A stretch of DNA of 64,000 nt. It comes from Janthinobacterium psychrotolerans (GTDB lineage: Bacteria; Pseudomonadota; Gammaproteobacteria; Burkholderiales; Burkholderiaceae_D). The stretch covers positions 62,001 through 126,000 of the forward strand of contig NZ_LOCQ01000062.1 in assembly GCF_001677885.1 (NCBI RefSeq). Reading direction: 5' to 3'. Positions within the stretch are counted from its first letter, which is position 1, and the number at the start of each line of letters is the position of its first letter. Shown in pieces: positions 27,169 through 36,438 of this stretch. Under the pieces are notes generated by a model. That model did no database searches. It saw only the letters and a program-made list of their open reading frames with translations, and was not told where the DNA came from. The position numbers and the translations under genes were made by a program.

Positions 27169-27182
27169 TTGCGCCAGATCAA
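27169..27182. promoter_or_regulatory. Candidate FNR/ANR-type site
   Basis: TTGCGCCAGATCAA matches the FNR consensus TTGATnnnnATCAA at eight of ten positions. It lies upstream of the minus-strand remnant and about 140 bp upstream of the YbjN-type gene, so either could be the original target. Confidence 0.35.
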
Positions 27183-27322
27183 GTCCGCCGCCAAATCGAT
27201 GCTTTTAGGAAAATTTCACGCATCGTCAAAATAATTTTGCATTTCCGCCGGCCAGCCCCGTTGATGAGGGGTATGCAGCGGCACCATCACGGTTGCCGGC
27301 ATCCCCACTGAAAGGATCCACC

Positions 27323-27772
27323 ATGGACAGCCATAATCCAGGCAAAACCCCGGTTACCGAATTCCTGCTGCAGCACCTGCAAGCCGAAGGCTACCAGGCC
27401 AGCCTCGACAGTGATGGCGACATCGCCTTCCGCTTCGAGGGCATGGGCTACGTGCTGTGCTTTGATGAAGACGACACCCAGTTCGCCAAGCTGATCCTGC
27501 CGAATGTCTGGTCGATCGACACGTCCGACGAGTTGCAGCGCGTGCTGGCCGCCCTCGACGAAGTCAACCGCCGCATCAAGCTGGTCAAGGGCCATGCGGT
27601 GCGCGGCCAGGTGTGGTTCTGCATCGAGATGCTGCTGGTCGACCAGCGCCACTGGTCGCTCTTCCTGTCGCGCGCCACGCGCGCCATCTCGCACGCCACC
27701 GCCATGTTCGCCGCCGAGATGCGCGCCAGCGCGGTGGCCGCGCAGGCCATCGCCGAGGCCGGCGCGAACTGA
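27323..27772 (+). CDS. YbjN-domain (type III secretion chaperone-like fold) protein
   Basis: A 149-aa soluble protein. The pattern 'VTEFLLQHLQAEGYQASLDS', 'DGDIAFRFEGMGYVLCFDED' and 'AALDEVNRRIKLVKG' matches the YbjN-type fold. The start at 27323 follows AAAGGATCC; a longer frame from 27293 includes the ribosome binding site. Members are small proteins of poorly known, often regulatory, function. It is convergent with the large GGDEF-EAL gene. Confidence 0.8.
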   Translation: MDSHNPGKTPVTEFLLQHLQAEGYQASLDSDGDIAFRFEGMGYVLCFDEDDTQFAKLILPNVWSIDTSDELQRVLAALDEVNRRIKLVKGHAVRGQVWFCIEMLLVDQRHWSLFLSRATRAISHATAMFAAEMRASAVAAQAIAEAGAN

Positions 27773-27791
27773 GGGCGCGGACGCGCCAGGT

Positions 27792-30700
27792 TCAGGCCGG
27801 CACGGGCTGCTCGACGCCTTGCAGCCATGCCAGCAGCTGCGCCTGCGGCATCGGCCGGGAAAAATAATAGCCTTGCAACTCGTCGCAGCCGGCATGGCGC
27901 AGCACGTCGGCGTCGGCCGCGCTTTCCACGCCTTCGGCCGTCACCGTCAGGCCCAGGGTGTGACCGAGGCCGATGATGGCCTTGGTCACGGCCAGGTTCT
28001 GTGGCGAGCTGTGGATGTTCTGTACAAAACTCATGTCGATCTTCAGCTTGTCGAGCGGGAAGCGGCACAGGTAGTTCAGGCTGGAATAGCCGGTGCCGAA
28101 ATCGTCGATCGACAGGCCGAAGCCCAGCGCCTTGATCTGCCGCAGGGTGGCGATGGTGTCGTCCACATTGTCCATCAGGATCGATTCGGTGAGCTCGAAT
28201 TCGATCTGGCCTGGCGCCACGGGAAACTCGGCCAGCACCTCGCGCAAGCTCGCCACCAGTGCGCCGTTTTTCAGCTGTATCGCCGACAGGTTGATCGAGA
28301 TGGCGATCTCGCCGGCGCCCGCCGCGCGCCACGCCAGATGCTGGCGGCACGCTTCGCGTATCACCCAGGCGCCGATCGGCACGATCAGGCCCGACTCCTC
28401 GGCCAGCGGGACAAAGCTGTCGGGTGCGATCAGGCCGCGCCGCGGATGGTGCCAGCGGATCAGCCCTTCCACGCCATGCAGCAGGCCGCCAACGGCGTCG
28501 ATGCGCGGCTGGTAGTGCAGCACCAGTTGCTGGCGCTCGATGGCGTGGCGCAGGTCGCTCTCCAGATGCAACTGCTGCAGCTGCTGGTCCTGCAGCTGCT
28601 GCGAGAACATGCGCGCGTGGTCGCGGCCACCGTTCTTGGCCTGGTACATGGCGGCGTCGGCGTGGCGCATCAGGGTGTCGAGGTCGTCGCCATGGTCCGG
28701 GTACACCGCCACGCCCACGCTGCACGAGACATACAGTTCGCTGCCGGCGACCTGGTGAGGCGCGCGCATGGCCGGTATCAAACGCGCTTCGAGCAGCCGG
28801 CCGATGGCCTCGACATTGTCGATGCCGTTCAGGATGACGACGAATTCATCGCCGCCCAAACGGCTGACGGTATCGCCATCGCGCACCAGTTCGAGCAGGC
28901 GCGCCGACACCGATTGCAGCAGCGCGTCGCCGACATGGTGGCCCAGCGCGTCGTTGACGTTCTTGAAGCGGTCCAGGTCGATGAACAGCACGCCCACCTT
29001 GCCGCCATTGCGGCGCGCCTGCGCGATGGCGGCGGCCAGGCGCAGGTTCGATACATGGCGGTTGGCCAGCCCCGTCAGCGCATCGTGGTGGGCCATGTGT
29101 TCGATCTGGCGTTCGCTGGCCTTGCGCTCGCTGATGTCGAGCGAGCTGGCGATAAAGTGCGTGGTCACGCCATCGAGGTCGCGCACCGCGTTCATCACCA
29201 GCCAGGCCGGATAGCTTTCCAGCGACTTGCGCTGCACCGAAATTTCACCCTGCCAGTAGCCGCGCCGCGCCAGCGTGTCGCGCAGGCTGGCCAGCTGTGC
29301 CGGGTTGTTGTCGGGCGCCAGCAAGAAGGCGGGGCGCTTGCCGATCAGGTCGACCATGTCGTACAGCGCATGGCGGCGAAACGCCTGGTTGACGGTGATG
29401 ATGCGCATGTTCGCGTCCATCACGATCAGGCTTTCGGCCGAGGCCTCGAACACCTTGGCCCACAGTTCCAGGCGCGACTCCATCTGCTTCATCTTGTTGA
29501 TCGGCGTGAAGGTCGACAGCACGGCGCGCTGGCCCTGGTAGTCGATCAGGCGCGCCGAAATCAGCGCCCAGGTGGGCGCGCCGCCGCTGTGCCACAGCAC
29601 TTCGAATTCATCGACGGCGCCCAGGTCGCTCAGGCGCTGGAAAAAGCGCGAACGCGCCTGCGCGTCCATGCCGCGGCTCCACGGGTCCAGTTCCAGTCCC
29701 TGCTGCCACGCATGGGCGGCCTGGTTGGCGTGCAGCACCTGGTGATGCGGGATCGAGGTGACCATCAGCGGGATCGGAATCGCGTCGACCAGCTGGCGCT
29801 GCGCGTCGGCCGCGCTGGCGCGCGCCACCAGTTCCTGCTGCGCCACGCGCTGGAAGTCGAGCTGCTGCAGCATGGTGTTGAAGGCTTTCACCAGGCGGCC
29901 GATTTCGTCCGCGCTGTGCCAGTCGGCGCGCAGGCCATGGTCGCCCGTCTCGCGCACCTCCTGCGCCACGCGGGCCAGGCGGCGGATCGGCAGGGCGATC
30001 TGGCGCGCGACGAAAAACACCAGGCCCAGTATCAGCGCCAGCAGCAGCACGGCCGTGCCCAGGTGCAGCCACATGCGCGTGAAAAAGCCCTCGATGCGCA
30101 GCTGGATCAGGCGCTGCAGCTCGCTTTCTGCGTCCTGCCAGGCCAGCCGCAGGCTGGCCAGCGCCGCCGCATCGCGCAGCAGCAGGTCCTGGCGGCCGGC
30201 CGGATAGGGCGCGGCCCCGGCCAGCGCCTGGGTGCTGGCGCGGAAGCGGCCTATCGCCTCGCTCAAGGCCGCGCGCGAGCCTTGCAGGCGGCGCCGCAGC
30301 AGCGGCGTGCTCGCTTCGAACGCTTCCGTGTAGTCGCTGCGGATGCCGCCCATGGTGGCGTCCATGCGCCCTTCGAGGATCAGGAACTGGGTTTGCATGC
30401 GCTGGCGCTGCGCGCCTTCGGCTGTGGCCAGGTTCAGGGCCAGTTCGCGCATGCTGTTGATCACTTCGAGCAGTTCGGGAAAGCGCAGGATCACCAGCGA
30501 CATGGTGTAGTAGCTGTCAAGGTCAGGGTCGAGGATCAGGTTCGACTGGTTGCCCACGCGCGTGAGCAGTTCGCGCCCGGCGACAAACACGGGCGAGGGC
30601 GCGACGGCCTCATTTGGCGTTGACGCTTTGTTGTCATGCGCTTGCCTGAGCAGGGCGGCAAAGGTGGCCGCCAGTTCGCCGCTGCGCATGGTGCCGCCGT

Positions 30701-30968
30701 AGGCGCTTTCGGCGCGGGCGATGTCCGATGCGGCGGCGGCGCCCCGGGGTTCGGCGCCGCTGCGGTTCAATGGCAGCAGCGCGTCGCGGATCATGGCGAT
30801 GTACTCGTTGCCGGCCATTTCCTTGCGCGAGAAATCGATGGCCAGGTATTTTTCGTTGATCAGGATGCCGGAAATGAAGATGACGGCCGACAGGTCCAGC
30901 AGGTAGATCAGGGCCAGCTTGCGCCCTACCGTCAGCTTGCCGATCAACCGCGAGATTTTGCCCACCAT
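27792..30968 (-). CDS. Membrane PAS-GGDEF-EAL c-di-GMP signalling protein
   Basis: A 1058-aa protein. Membrane segments lie at about 18-38 and 305-328 ('LGTAVLLLALILGLVFFVA'), bracketing a ~265-residue periplasmic sensor. HAMP follows ('ALPIRRLARVAQEVRETG'), then two PAS-like domains (about 385-510 and 510-640), GGDEF (705-709 intact, 'LGGDEFVVIL') and EAL. The EAL triad reads E834-G-L ('VEGLIRWHHP'), keeping the metal-binding Glu; 'ELTESILM', 'DDFGTGYSSLNYL' and 'LKIDMSFV' are intact. It may both make and break c-di-GMP, with direction set by the periplasmic or PAS input. Confidence 0.93.
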   Translation of the reverse strand: MVGKISRLIGKLTVGRKLALIYLLDLSAVIFISGILINEKYLAIDFSRKEMAGNEYIAMIRDALLPLNRSGAEPRGAAAASDIARAESAYGGTMRSGELAATFAALLRQAHDNKASTPNEAVAPSPVFVAGRELLTRVGNQSNLILDPDLDSYYTMSLVILRFPELLEVINSMRELALNLATAEGAQRQRMQTQFLILEGRMDATMGGIRSDYTEAFEASTPLLRRRLQGSRAALSEAIGRFRASTQALAGAAPYPAGRQDLLLRDAAALASLRLAWQDAESELQRLIQLRIEGFFTRMWLHLGTAVLLLALILGLVFFVARQIALPIRRLARVAQEVRETGDHGLRADWHSADEIGRLVKAFNTMLQQLDFQRVAQQELVARASAADAQRQLVDAIPIPLMVTSIPHHQVLHANQAAHAWQQGLELDPWSRGMDAQARSRFFQRLSDLGAVDEFEVLWHSGGAPTWALISARLIDYQGQRAVLSTFTPINKMKQMESRLELWAKVFEASAESLIVMDANMRIITVNQAFRRHALYDMVDLIGKRPAFLLAPDNNPAQLASLRDTLARRGYWQGEISVQRKSLESYPAWLVMNAVRDLDGVTTHFIASSLDISERKASERQIEHMAHHDALTGLANRHVSNLRLAAAIAQARRNGGKVGVLFIDLDRFKNVNDALGHHVGDALLQSVSARLLELVRDGDTVSRLGGDEFVVILNGIDNVEAIGRLLEARLIPAMRAPHQVAGSELYVSCSVGVAVYPDHGDDLDTLMRHADAAMYQAKNGGRDHARMFSQQLQDQQLQQLHLESDLRHAIERQQLVLHYQPRIDAVGGLLHGVEGLIRWHHPRRGLIAPDSFVPLAEESGLIVPIGAWVIREACRQHLAWRAAGAGEIAISINLSAIQLKNGALVASLREVLAEFPVAPGQIEFELTESILMDNVDDTIATLRQIKALGFGLSIDDFGTGYSSLNYLCRFPLDKLKIDMSFVQNIHSSPQNLAVTKAIIGLGHTLGLTVTAEGVESAADADVLRHAGCDELQGYYFSRPMPQAQLLAWLQGVEQPVPA

Positions 30969-31096
30969 GCATGCACCGCCTTCTCGTCCACCGATGTTAT
31001 CGGTTTGTTATGAGCAATTTTCATGCCTGAAGTTACACCATTGCATGGCAGATTTGGCGGGGTGGCGCACCGTGCTGGTGCAAGAAAGCGCAGGAC

Positions 31097-31126
31097 GAAA
31101 AAAAGCGGCGCATCTGCGCCGCTTTT
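31097..31126 (-). terminator. Rho-independent terminator of the cphA operon
   Basis: AAAAGCGGCGCA / TGCGCCGCTTTT form a stem with a short loop. The minus strand then reads a run of T residues. It lies 19 bp after the cphA stop. Confidence 0.85.
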
Positions 31127-31144
31127 GCATGTGATAAAAACCGC

Positions 31145-33715
31145 TTAGGCTTCGGCCACGCGTTTGGCGATATGCGCCAGCGCTTCTTCCACCTGGTCGA
31201 TCAGGATCAGGCACAGATCGCCTTCACCGAGGCGCGCCAGGGCGGTATCGATGGCGACGAATTCGCCGTTGATTTCATCGATATGGCTGGTGCGGCTGGC
31301 GCCGTCGAGGCCCTGGCGCAGCAGCGCCACGACTTCGCCGTCGGCGCGGCCGCGCTGGCATTGGTCCTGGTACAGCAGCACGTCGTCGAAGGCGGCGCCG
31401 AGGATTTCGGTTTGCTGGCGGATATCTTCGTCGCGGCGGTCGCCGGCGCCGCTGATGACCACCGAGCGGCGCTTGGCCGGCATGCTTTCCACCGCCTGCA
31501 CCAGCGCCAGGATGGCGTCCGGGTTATGGCCGTAGTCGGCGATCAGGGTCGCGCCTTTATAGTCGAACACATTGAAGCGGCCCGGCGCATTGTCGTTCTC
31601 GTTGGCGAACGATTTGAGGCCGGCGCGGATCGCGTCCCACTCCAGGCCGACGGCCCAGGCGGCGGCCACCGAAGCCATGGTGTTTTCGACCTGGAAGCCG
31701 ATCGCGCCATTGCGCGTGATCGGCACCTGCGACAGCGCGATCTCGTGGCGCGCCTTGCCTTGCGCCGCCACCAGCTTGCCGTCTTCCACATACACCACGC
31801 GGTTGCCCTGGGCGCGATGGGTAGCCATCACCGGATGCGATTTGTCGGCCGCAAAGAACGTCACGCTGCCGCTGCAGTTTTTCGCCATGCGAACCACCGC
31901 CGGATCGGTGGCGTTCAATACCGCCACGCCGCTGTCGGCGACGTTCTGCACGATCACGCGTTTCAATACCGCCAGGTCCTCCACGGTGGTGATGTAGTTC
32001 AGGCCCAGGTGGTCGCCGGCGCCGATATTGGTCACCACCGCCACCTGGCAGCGGTCGAAGGCCAGGCCTTCGCGCAGCATGCCGCCGCGCGCCGTTTCAA
32101 ACACGGCCGCGTCGACGTCGGGGTGCAGCAGCACATTCCTCGCGCTGCGCGGGCCGCTGCAGTCGCCGCTGTCGATCTGGCGCCCTTCGATATACACGCC
32201 GTCGGTATTGGTCATGCCGGTGCGCAGGCCCGAGGCCGTCAGCAGGTGGGCGATCAGGCGCACGGTGGTGGTCTTGCCGTTGGTGCCGGTGACGGCCACC
32301 ACCGGAATGCGGCCATCGTCGCCTTCGGCGAACATGGCGGCGATGATCGCTTCGCCGACCGGACGCGGCCTGCCGAACGAGGGCGCCAGGTGCATGCGCA
32401 GGCCAGGCGCGGCGTTGACTTCGACGATGCCGCCGTTCTGTTCTTCCAGCGGTTTCAATACGCTGTCGGCGACCACGTCGACGCCGCAGATATCGAGGCC
32501 GACCATGTGCGCGGCCGCCACGGCGCGCGCCGCCACTTCCGGGTGCACGTCGACGGTGACGTCGGTGGCCGAGCCGCCGGTCGACAGGTTGGCGTTATTG
32601 CGCAGGATCACGCGCTGGCCCACCGGCGGCACCGAGTCGGCCACGAAACCTTGCTTGGCCAGGCTGGCCAGGGCGATATCGTCGAAGCGGATCTTGGTCA
32701 GCGAGGTGGCGTGGCCGCTGCCGCGGCGCGGATCGAGGTTGACCTGGTCGACCAGTTCGCGCACCGTGTGGCGGCCGTCGCCGACCACTTGCGGCGGATC
32801 GCGGCGGGCGGCGGCAACCATCTTGTTGCCGATCACCAGCAGGCGGAAGTCGTGGCCCGGCAGGTAGCGCTCGACCAGGATATCGTCGCGAAATTCCTGC
32901 GCCGCGATAAAGCCGGCCGTCAGCTGTTCGCGGGTGGTCACATTGACGGTCACGCCCTTGCCCTGGTTGCCGTCCTTCGGCTTGACCACCACCGGCAGGC
33001 CGATCTCGCAGGCGGCGGCCCAGGCGTCGTCGGCGTCGATTGCCACGCGCCCTTGCGGCACCGGCACGCCGGCCGAGTCCAGCAGTTTTTTGGTCAGCTC
33101 CTTGTCCTGCGCGATCGCTTCGGCAATCGCGCTGGTGCCGTCCATTTCGGCGGCCTGGATCTTGCGCTGTTTGCTGCCCCAGCCAAACGTGACCAGGCTG
33201 CCTTCGGTCAGGCGGCGAAACGGGATATTGCGCGCCAGCGCGGCATTGACGATGGCGCCGGTCGACGGTCCCAGGCGCACGTCTTCATCGAGTTCCTGCA
33301 GTTGCAGCAGGGCACCGGCCAGGTCGAACGGACGGTCTTCCAGCGCGGCCAGGCACAGCTGCTGCGCCAGCTCCAGGGCCAGGCGGCCGACGTCTTCCTC
33401 CGAATATTCGACCACCACCTGGAAGATGCCGGTTTCCAGGGTGGGCGTGGTGCGGCTGAAGGTGACGGGGCAGCCGGCTTGCGCCTGCAGGCCCAGTGCG
33501 ACCAGTTCGAGCACTTGCGCCATCGGCGCGGCCTTGTAGTTGCCCAGCGGTTGCAGCGGGCTCAGATGCGGAAAAATGTTGCGCAGGCGCGCTTCGAATC
33601 CAGGCAGCTGGGCGATGTCGAGTTCCTGCGTGGTGCAGGAAACGATGGCTTCCACGGCGGTGTCGTGGCTCCAGAGATTGGGGCCACGCAGGGCCCGTAC
33701 GCGAGAAACTTCCAT
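31145..33715 (-). CDS. cphA: Cyanophycin synthetase CphA
   Basis: An 856-aa protein with the three-part CphA layout: an N-terminal domain (1-160), an ATP-grasp domain (about 210-460, 'VVVKPKDGNQGKGVTVNVTT' and 'GIVEVNAAPGLRMHL') and a Mur-ligase-like domain (about 470-856). The Mur P-loop is intact as GTNGKT (477-482), with 'NIGAGDHLGLN' and 'IADYGHNPDAI' also present. The enzyme builds the Asp-Arg polymer cyanophycin, a nitrogen/carbon store, using ATP. It lies 64 bp downstream of a shorter paralogue. Confidence 0.95.
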   Translation of the reverse strand: MEVSRVRALRGPNLWSHDTAVEAIVSCTTQELDIAQLPGFEARLRNIFPHLSPLQPLGNYKAAPMAQVLELVALGLQAQAGCPVTFSRTTPTLETGIFQVVVEYSEEDVGRLALELAQQLCLAALEDRPFDLAGALLQLQELDEDVRLGPSTGAIVNAALARNIPFRRLTEGSLVTFGWGSKQRKIQAAEMDGTSAIAEAIAQDKELTKKLLDSAGVPVPQGRVAIDADDAWAAACEIGLPVVVKPKDGNQGKGVTVNVTTREQLTAGFIAAQEFRDDILVERYLPGHDFRLLVIGNKMVAAARRDPPQVVGDGRHTVRELVDQVNLDPRRGSGHATSLTKIRFDDIALASLAKQGFVADSVPPVGQRVILRNNANLSTGGSATDVTVDVHPEVAARAVAAAHMVGLDICGVDVVADSVLKPLEEQNGGIVEVNAAPGLRMHLAPSFGRPRPVGEAIIAAMFAEGDDGRIPVVAVTGTNGKTTTVRLIAHLLTASGLRTGMTNTDGVYIEGRQIDSGDCSGPRSARNVLLHPDVDAAVFETARGGMLREGLAFDRCQVAVVTNIGAGDHLGLNYITTVEDLAVLKRVIVQNVADSGVAVLNATDPAVVRMAKNCSGSVTFFAADKSHPVMATHRAQGNRVVYVEDGKLVAAQGKARHEIALSQVPITRNGAIGFQVENTMASVAAAWAVGLEWDAIRAGLKSFANENDNAPGRFNVFDYKGATLIADYGHNPDAILALVQAVESMPAKRRSVVISGAGDRRDEDIRQQTEILGAAFDDVLLYQDQCQRGRADGEVVALLRQGLDGASRTSHIDEINGEFVAIDTALARLGEGDLCLILIDQVEEALAHIAKRVAEA

Positions 33716-33744
33716 AATTAACCGTATTCCTTGTGTTCTTGTGG

Positions 33745-33761
33745 GCCCGGCTTCGCCGGGC
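33745..33761 (-). other. Hairpin between the two cyanophycin synthetase genes
   Basis: GCCCGGC-TTC-GCCGGGC forms a perfect 7-bp stem in the 64-bp spacer. No T-tract follows, so it may adjust the ratio of the two mRNAs rather than terminate. Confidence 0.5.
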
Positions 33762-33779
33762 TGGTGCTGTCAGTTGCCC

Positions 33780-35957
33780 TTAGTTGCCGATACTGCCTGG
33801 CGCGGCGTCAAACGTGCGCAGTCCCGCGCAGATCAGGTCGGTGGACAGGTCCAGCGACCAGGCCGCGGCGACGGCCGCCAGCACGCTGTCGACATTGCCG
33901 GCGGTGGCCGGTTTGAGCAGGTCCAGGCACAGCAGCACGGTTTCGATGCCGCCTTCGGCCAGCACGATATGGTTGCCGCGCACGAAGGCGGCGCGTTTGC
34001 CTTCGGCCAGGTGGGCCACGATGCCGGGCAGGTTGCCGTCTTGCGCGTACAGGGTCACGCCGCCGTCGCACAGGGCGGCCAGTTCCAGTACCTGTGGTTC
34101 GGCCGCGTTGAGCACCGCCGCGCCGGTCGGCAGCACCACGTCGACCTGGCTGCGCACGGCCTTGTGCAGACCGATCTCGTCGAGGATGTCGAAATCCCTG
34201 ACGTCGTCAAGGCTGCCCATGTCGGTGACGACGCCGATCTGGCAGCGGTCATAGGCCAGGCCTTCGGCCAGTATCATGCGCGGATTGCTTTCGAACAGGG
34301 CGGTCTGCACGGTGCGGTTGAGCAGCAAGCGCTGGCCCGCGTCCCAGTTCACGCAATTGCCGCTGACGACGCGGCGCTGGTCGAGGAACATGCCTTCGCC
34401 GCAGACGGCGCCGGTATGCAGGCCGGATAAATTGAGCAACTTGCACAGCATGCGCACGATCAGGCTGGCGCCGCGCGTGCCGGTCACGCCGATCAGCGGA
34501 ATGCGGCCGGTTTCCTGCGGTTCGAACAGATGGTCGACAATCGCCGCGCCGACGGCGCGCGGCTTGCCCACGCCCGGCTTGATATGGGCCAGGAGGCCCG
34601 GGCTGGCATTGACTTCGATGATGGCGCCGCGCTGCTCTTCGAGCGGGCGCGTGATGTCTCTCGCCACCAGGTCGATGCCGGCGATATCGAGGCCGACCAC
34701 GCGCGCGGCCAGCAGCACCGCATGCGCGACCGACGGGTGGACGTCGTCGGTGACGTCGATGGCCACATTGCCGTTTGGCTGGATCAGCACTTTCTGGCCC
34801 GCCTGCGGCACGGAGTCGGCCGTCATGCCCTGGCGCTGCAGTTCCAGCACGATCTCGCCCGATTCATGCGGCTTGACGGTACCCAATGGGAAGTCTTCGC
34901 CTTCGCCGCGGCGCGGATCGGTATTGATCTGCGTGTTGACCAGTTGCAGCACGGTCGACATGCCATCGCCATCGACCCACAGCGACTCGCCCTTGGCGGC
35001 GGCAACGAGCTTGTTGCCGACCACCAGCAAGCGGTGTTCGTCGCCGGTGATGAAGCTTTCAACGATCACGGCCGAGCTGTCGCTCTGCGTGGCGGCCAGT
35101 TCATAGGCGGCCTTGACGTCGCTTTCCGTCATCAGGTTGAGCGACACGCCGCGGCCATGGTTGCCGTCGTACGGTTTCACCACCACCGGCAGGCCGATAT
35201 CCTGCGCTTCTTCCCAGGCCGCCTCGGCGCTGCGCACCAGGCTGCCTTCGGGCACCGGCACGCCGCAGGATTTGAGCAGCGACTTGGTCAGGTCCTTGTC
35301 GCTGGCGATGCCTTCGGCGATCGCGCTGGTGCGGTCGGTTTCGGCGGTCCAGATGCGGCGCTGCGCGGCGCCATGGCCCAGTTGCACCAGGTTGCCGTCG
35401 TTCATGCGCAGCGAAGGAATGCGGCGCTCGGTGGCGGCGTCGACGATATTGGCCGTGCTCGGGCCCAGGCAGCGCGAATCGACCATGTCGCGCAGCGGCG
35501 CCAAGGCCGCTTCGAGATCGAAGGCGGTGTCGTTGATGGCGGCCATCAGCATGGCGCGCCCGGTTTCCAGGCAAGCGCGGCCGACCTGTTCCTCACGCGT
35601 GCGGAAGGCCATCTTGTAGACGCCGCGCTGGCTGGTCGAGCGCGTCTGGCCAAAGCCCGTGCGCATGCCGGCCAGGTTTTGCAGTTCCAATACCACGTGC
35701 TCGAGGATATGGGCCGCCCAGGTGCCTTCGCGCAGGCGCTCGAAAAAGCCGCCGCGCTCGCCCACGCCACAGCGGTGCTCGATCATGCCGGGCAGCCATG
35801 CCACCAGCCGCTCGTACAGGCCGGGCAGGGTGTTGGACGGACAGTCTTCCAGTTCGCCGATATCGACCCAGGCCTCGATCACCGGACGATAGGTCCAGAT
35901 ATTGGGGCCGCGCAAGTGGGTGACGCGGACAAATTCGATGTTCTTCTTCTTGATCAT
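33780..35957 (-). CDS. Cyanophycin synthetase paralogue (CphA'/CphA2-like) with degenerate Mur-ligase domain
   Basis: A 725-aa homologue of CphA. The N-terminal domain and ATP-grasp ('VVVKPYDGNHGRGVSLNLMT', 'AIIEVNASPGLLAHI') are conserved. The Mur-ligase P-loop GTNGKT is GTRGAS here (493-498), so the Lys and Thr that hold ATP are lost. The CphA 'GDHLG' region reads 'GSLDDVRD'. The protein stops after 'GLRTFDAAPGSIGN', lacking the last ~130 residues of CphA. In cyanobacteria, CphA2 also has a defective Mur domain and polymerises beta-Asp-Arg dipeptides; a similar role is inferred, not shown. Confidence 0.88.
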   Translation of the reverse strand: MIKKKNIEFVRVTHLRGPNIWTYRPVIEAWVDIGELEDCPSNTLPGLYERLVAWLPGMIEHRCGVGERGGFFERLREGTWAAHILEHVVLELQNLAGMRTGFGQTRSTSQRGVYKMAFRTREEQVGRACLETGRAMLMAAINDTAFDLEAALAPLRDMVDSRCLGPSTANIVDAATERRIPSLRMNDGNLVQLGHGAAQRRIWTAETDRTSAIAEGIASDKDLTKSLLKSCGVPVPEGSLVRSAEAAWEEAQDIGLPVVVKPYDGNHGRGVSLNLMTESDVKAAYELAATQSDSSAVIVESFITGDEHRLLVVGNKLVAAAKGESLWVDGDGMSTVLQLVNTQINTDPRRGEGEDFPLGTVKPHESGEIVLELQRQGMTADSVPQAGQKVLIQPNGNVAIDVTDDVHPSVAHAVLLAARVVGLDIAGIDLVARDITRPLEEQRGAIIEVNASPGLLAHIKPGVGKPRAVGAAIVDHLFEPQETGRIPLIGVTGTRGASLIVRMLCKLLNLSGLHTGAVCGEGMFLDQRRVVSGNCVNWDAGQRLLLNRTVQTALFESNPRMILAEGLAYDRCQIGVVTDMGSLDDVRDFDILDEIGLHKAVRSQVDVVLPTGAAVLNAAEPQVLELAALCDGGVTLYAQDGNLPGIVAHLAEGKRAAFVRGNHIVLAEGGIETVLLCLDLLKPATAGNVDSVLAAVAAAWSLDLSTDLICAGLRTFDAAPGSIGN

Positions 35958-36438
35958 GTAAGTGGTTTCTTGATAACAAGCCAGGCGTCTGGGCGCCAGA
36001 TACTTTATGGTGGCTCTACAGAGACTTTTCAGGCTCGTGCTTGGTTCTTTATCCCGGGTATGCGCAGTGTGCCACTTTTAGTGGGCTCTTGTCGCGTTTG
36101 CTTCTACTATTCTGCTGGAGTTACGTTTCTAATTGTTACCAATACTTGCCTTGCCTGCCATTATTTCCCTGTCTTGCCCCGCAACATGCATCATTTGCGC
36201 AACGGCCTGTTGTTGTATACTTCGGCCTGGCGTTGCAAAAGCGCAGCATCCACCTGGCCCTTCCTGATCAGTTTCGCCATCCTTACCTTACCTGCAGGCA
36301 TCCATTCGATACAATACAGGAAATTGCCACTGGTTAATCTGCCAGCCGCCGTCCCGCTGCACACTTCAAAGACAGGCAGCTTTCACCCCCCAAATCCGCC
36401 CTTCAAGGGCCAGGCCATGAGCCGGAGCATGCTTTACG
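35958..36438. other. 481-bp divergent intergenic region of the cyanophycin locus
   Basis: It separates cphA' (minus) from the ABC transporter (plus) and holds the promoters of both. No gene is convincing; the frame at 36041-36337 lacks a ribosome binding site. It is more AT-rich than the flanks. A weak forward promoter candidate is TTGCGC (36195) with TATACT (36216) at a 15-bp spacing. Confidence 0.5.

Noticed and set aside
27504..30623. A 1039-aa forward frame across the GGDEF-EAL gene
   Set aside because: It is antisense to a gene with clear PAS, GGDEF and EAL motifs; its translation is Arg/His/Ala-rich with no domain.
31172..33721. An 849-aa forward frame across cphA
   Set aside because: Antisense shadow of cphA, a known effect of GC-rich codon use; the cphA frame holds all motifs.
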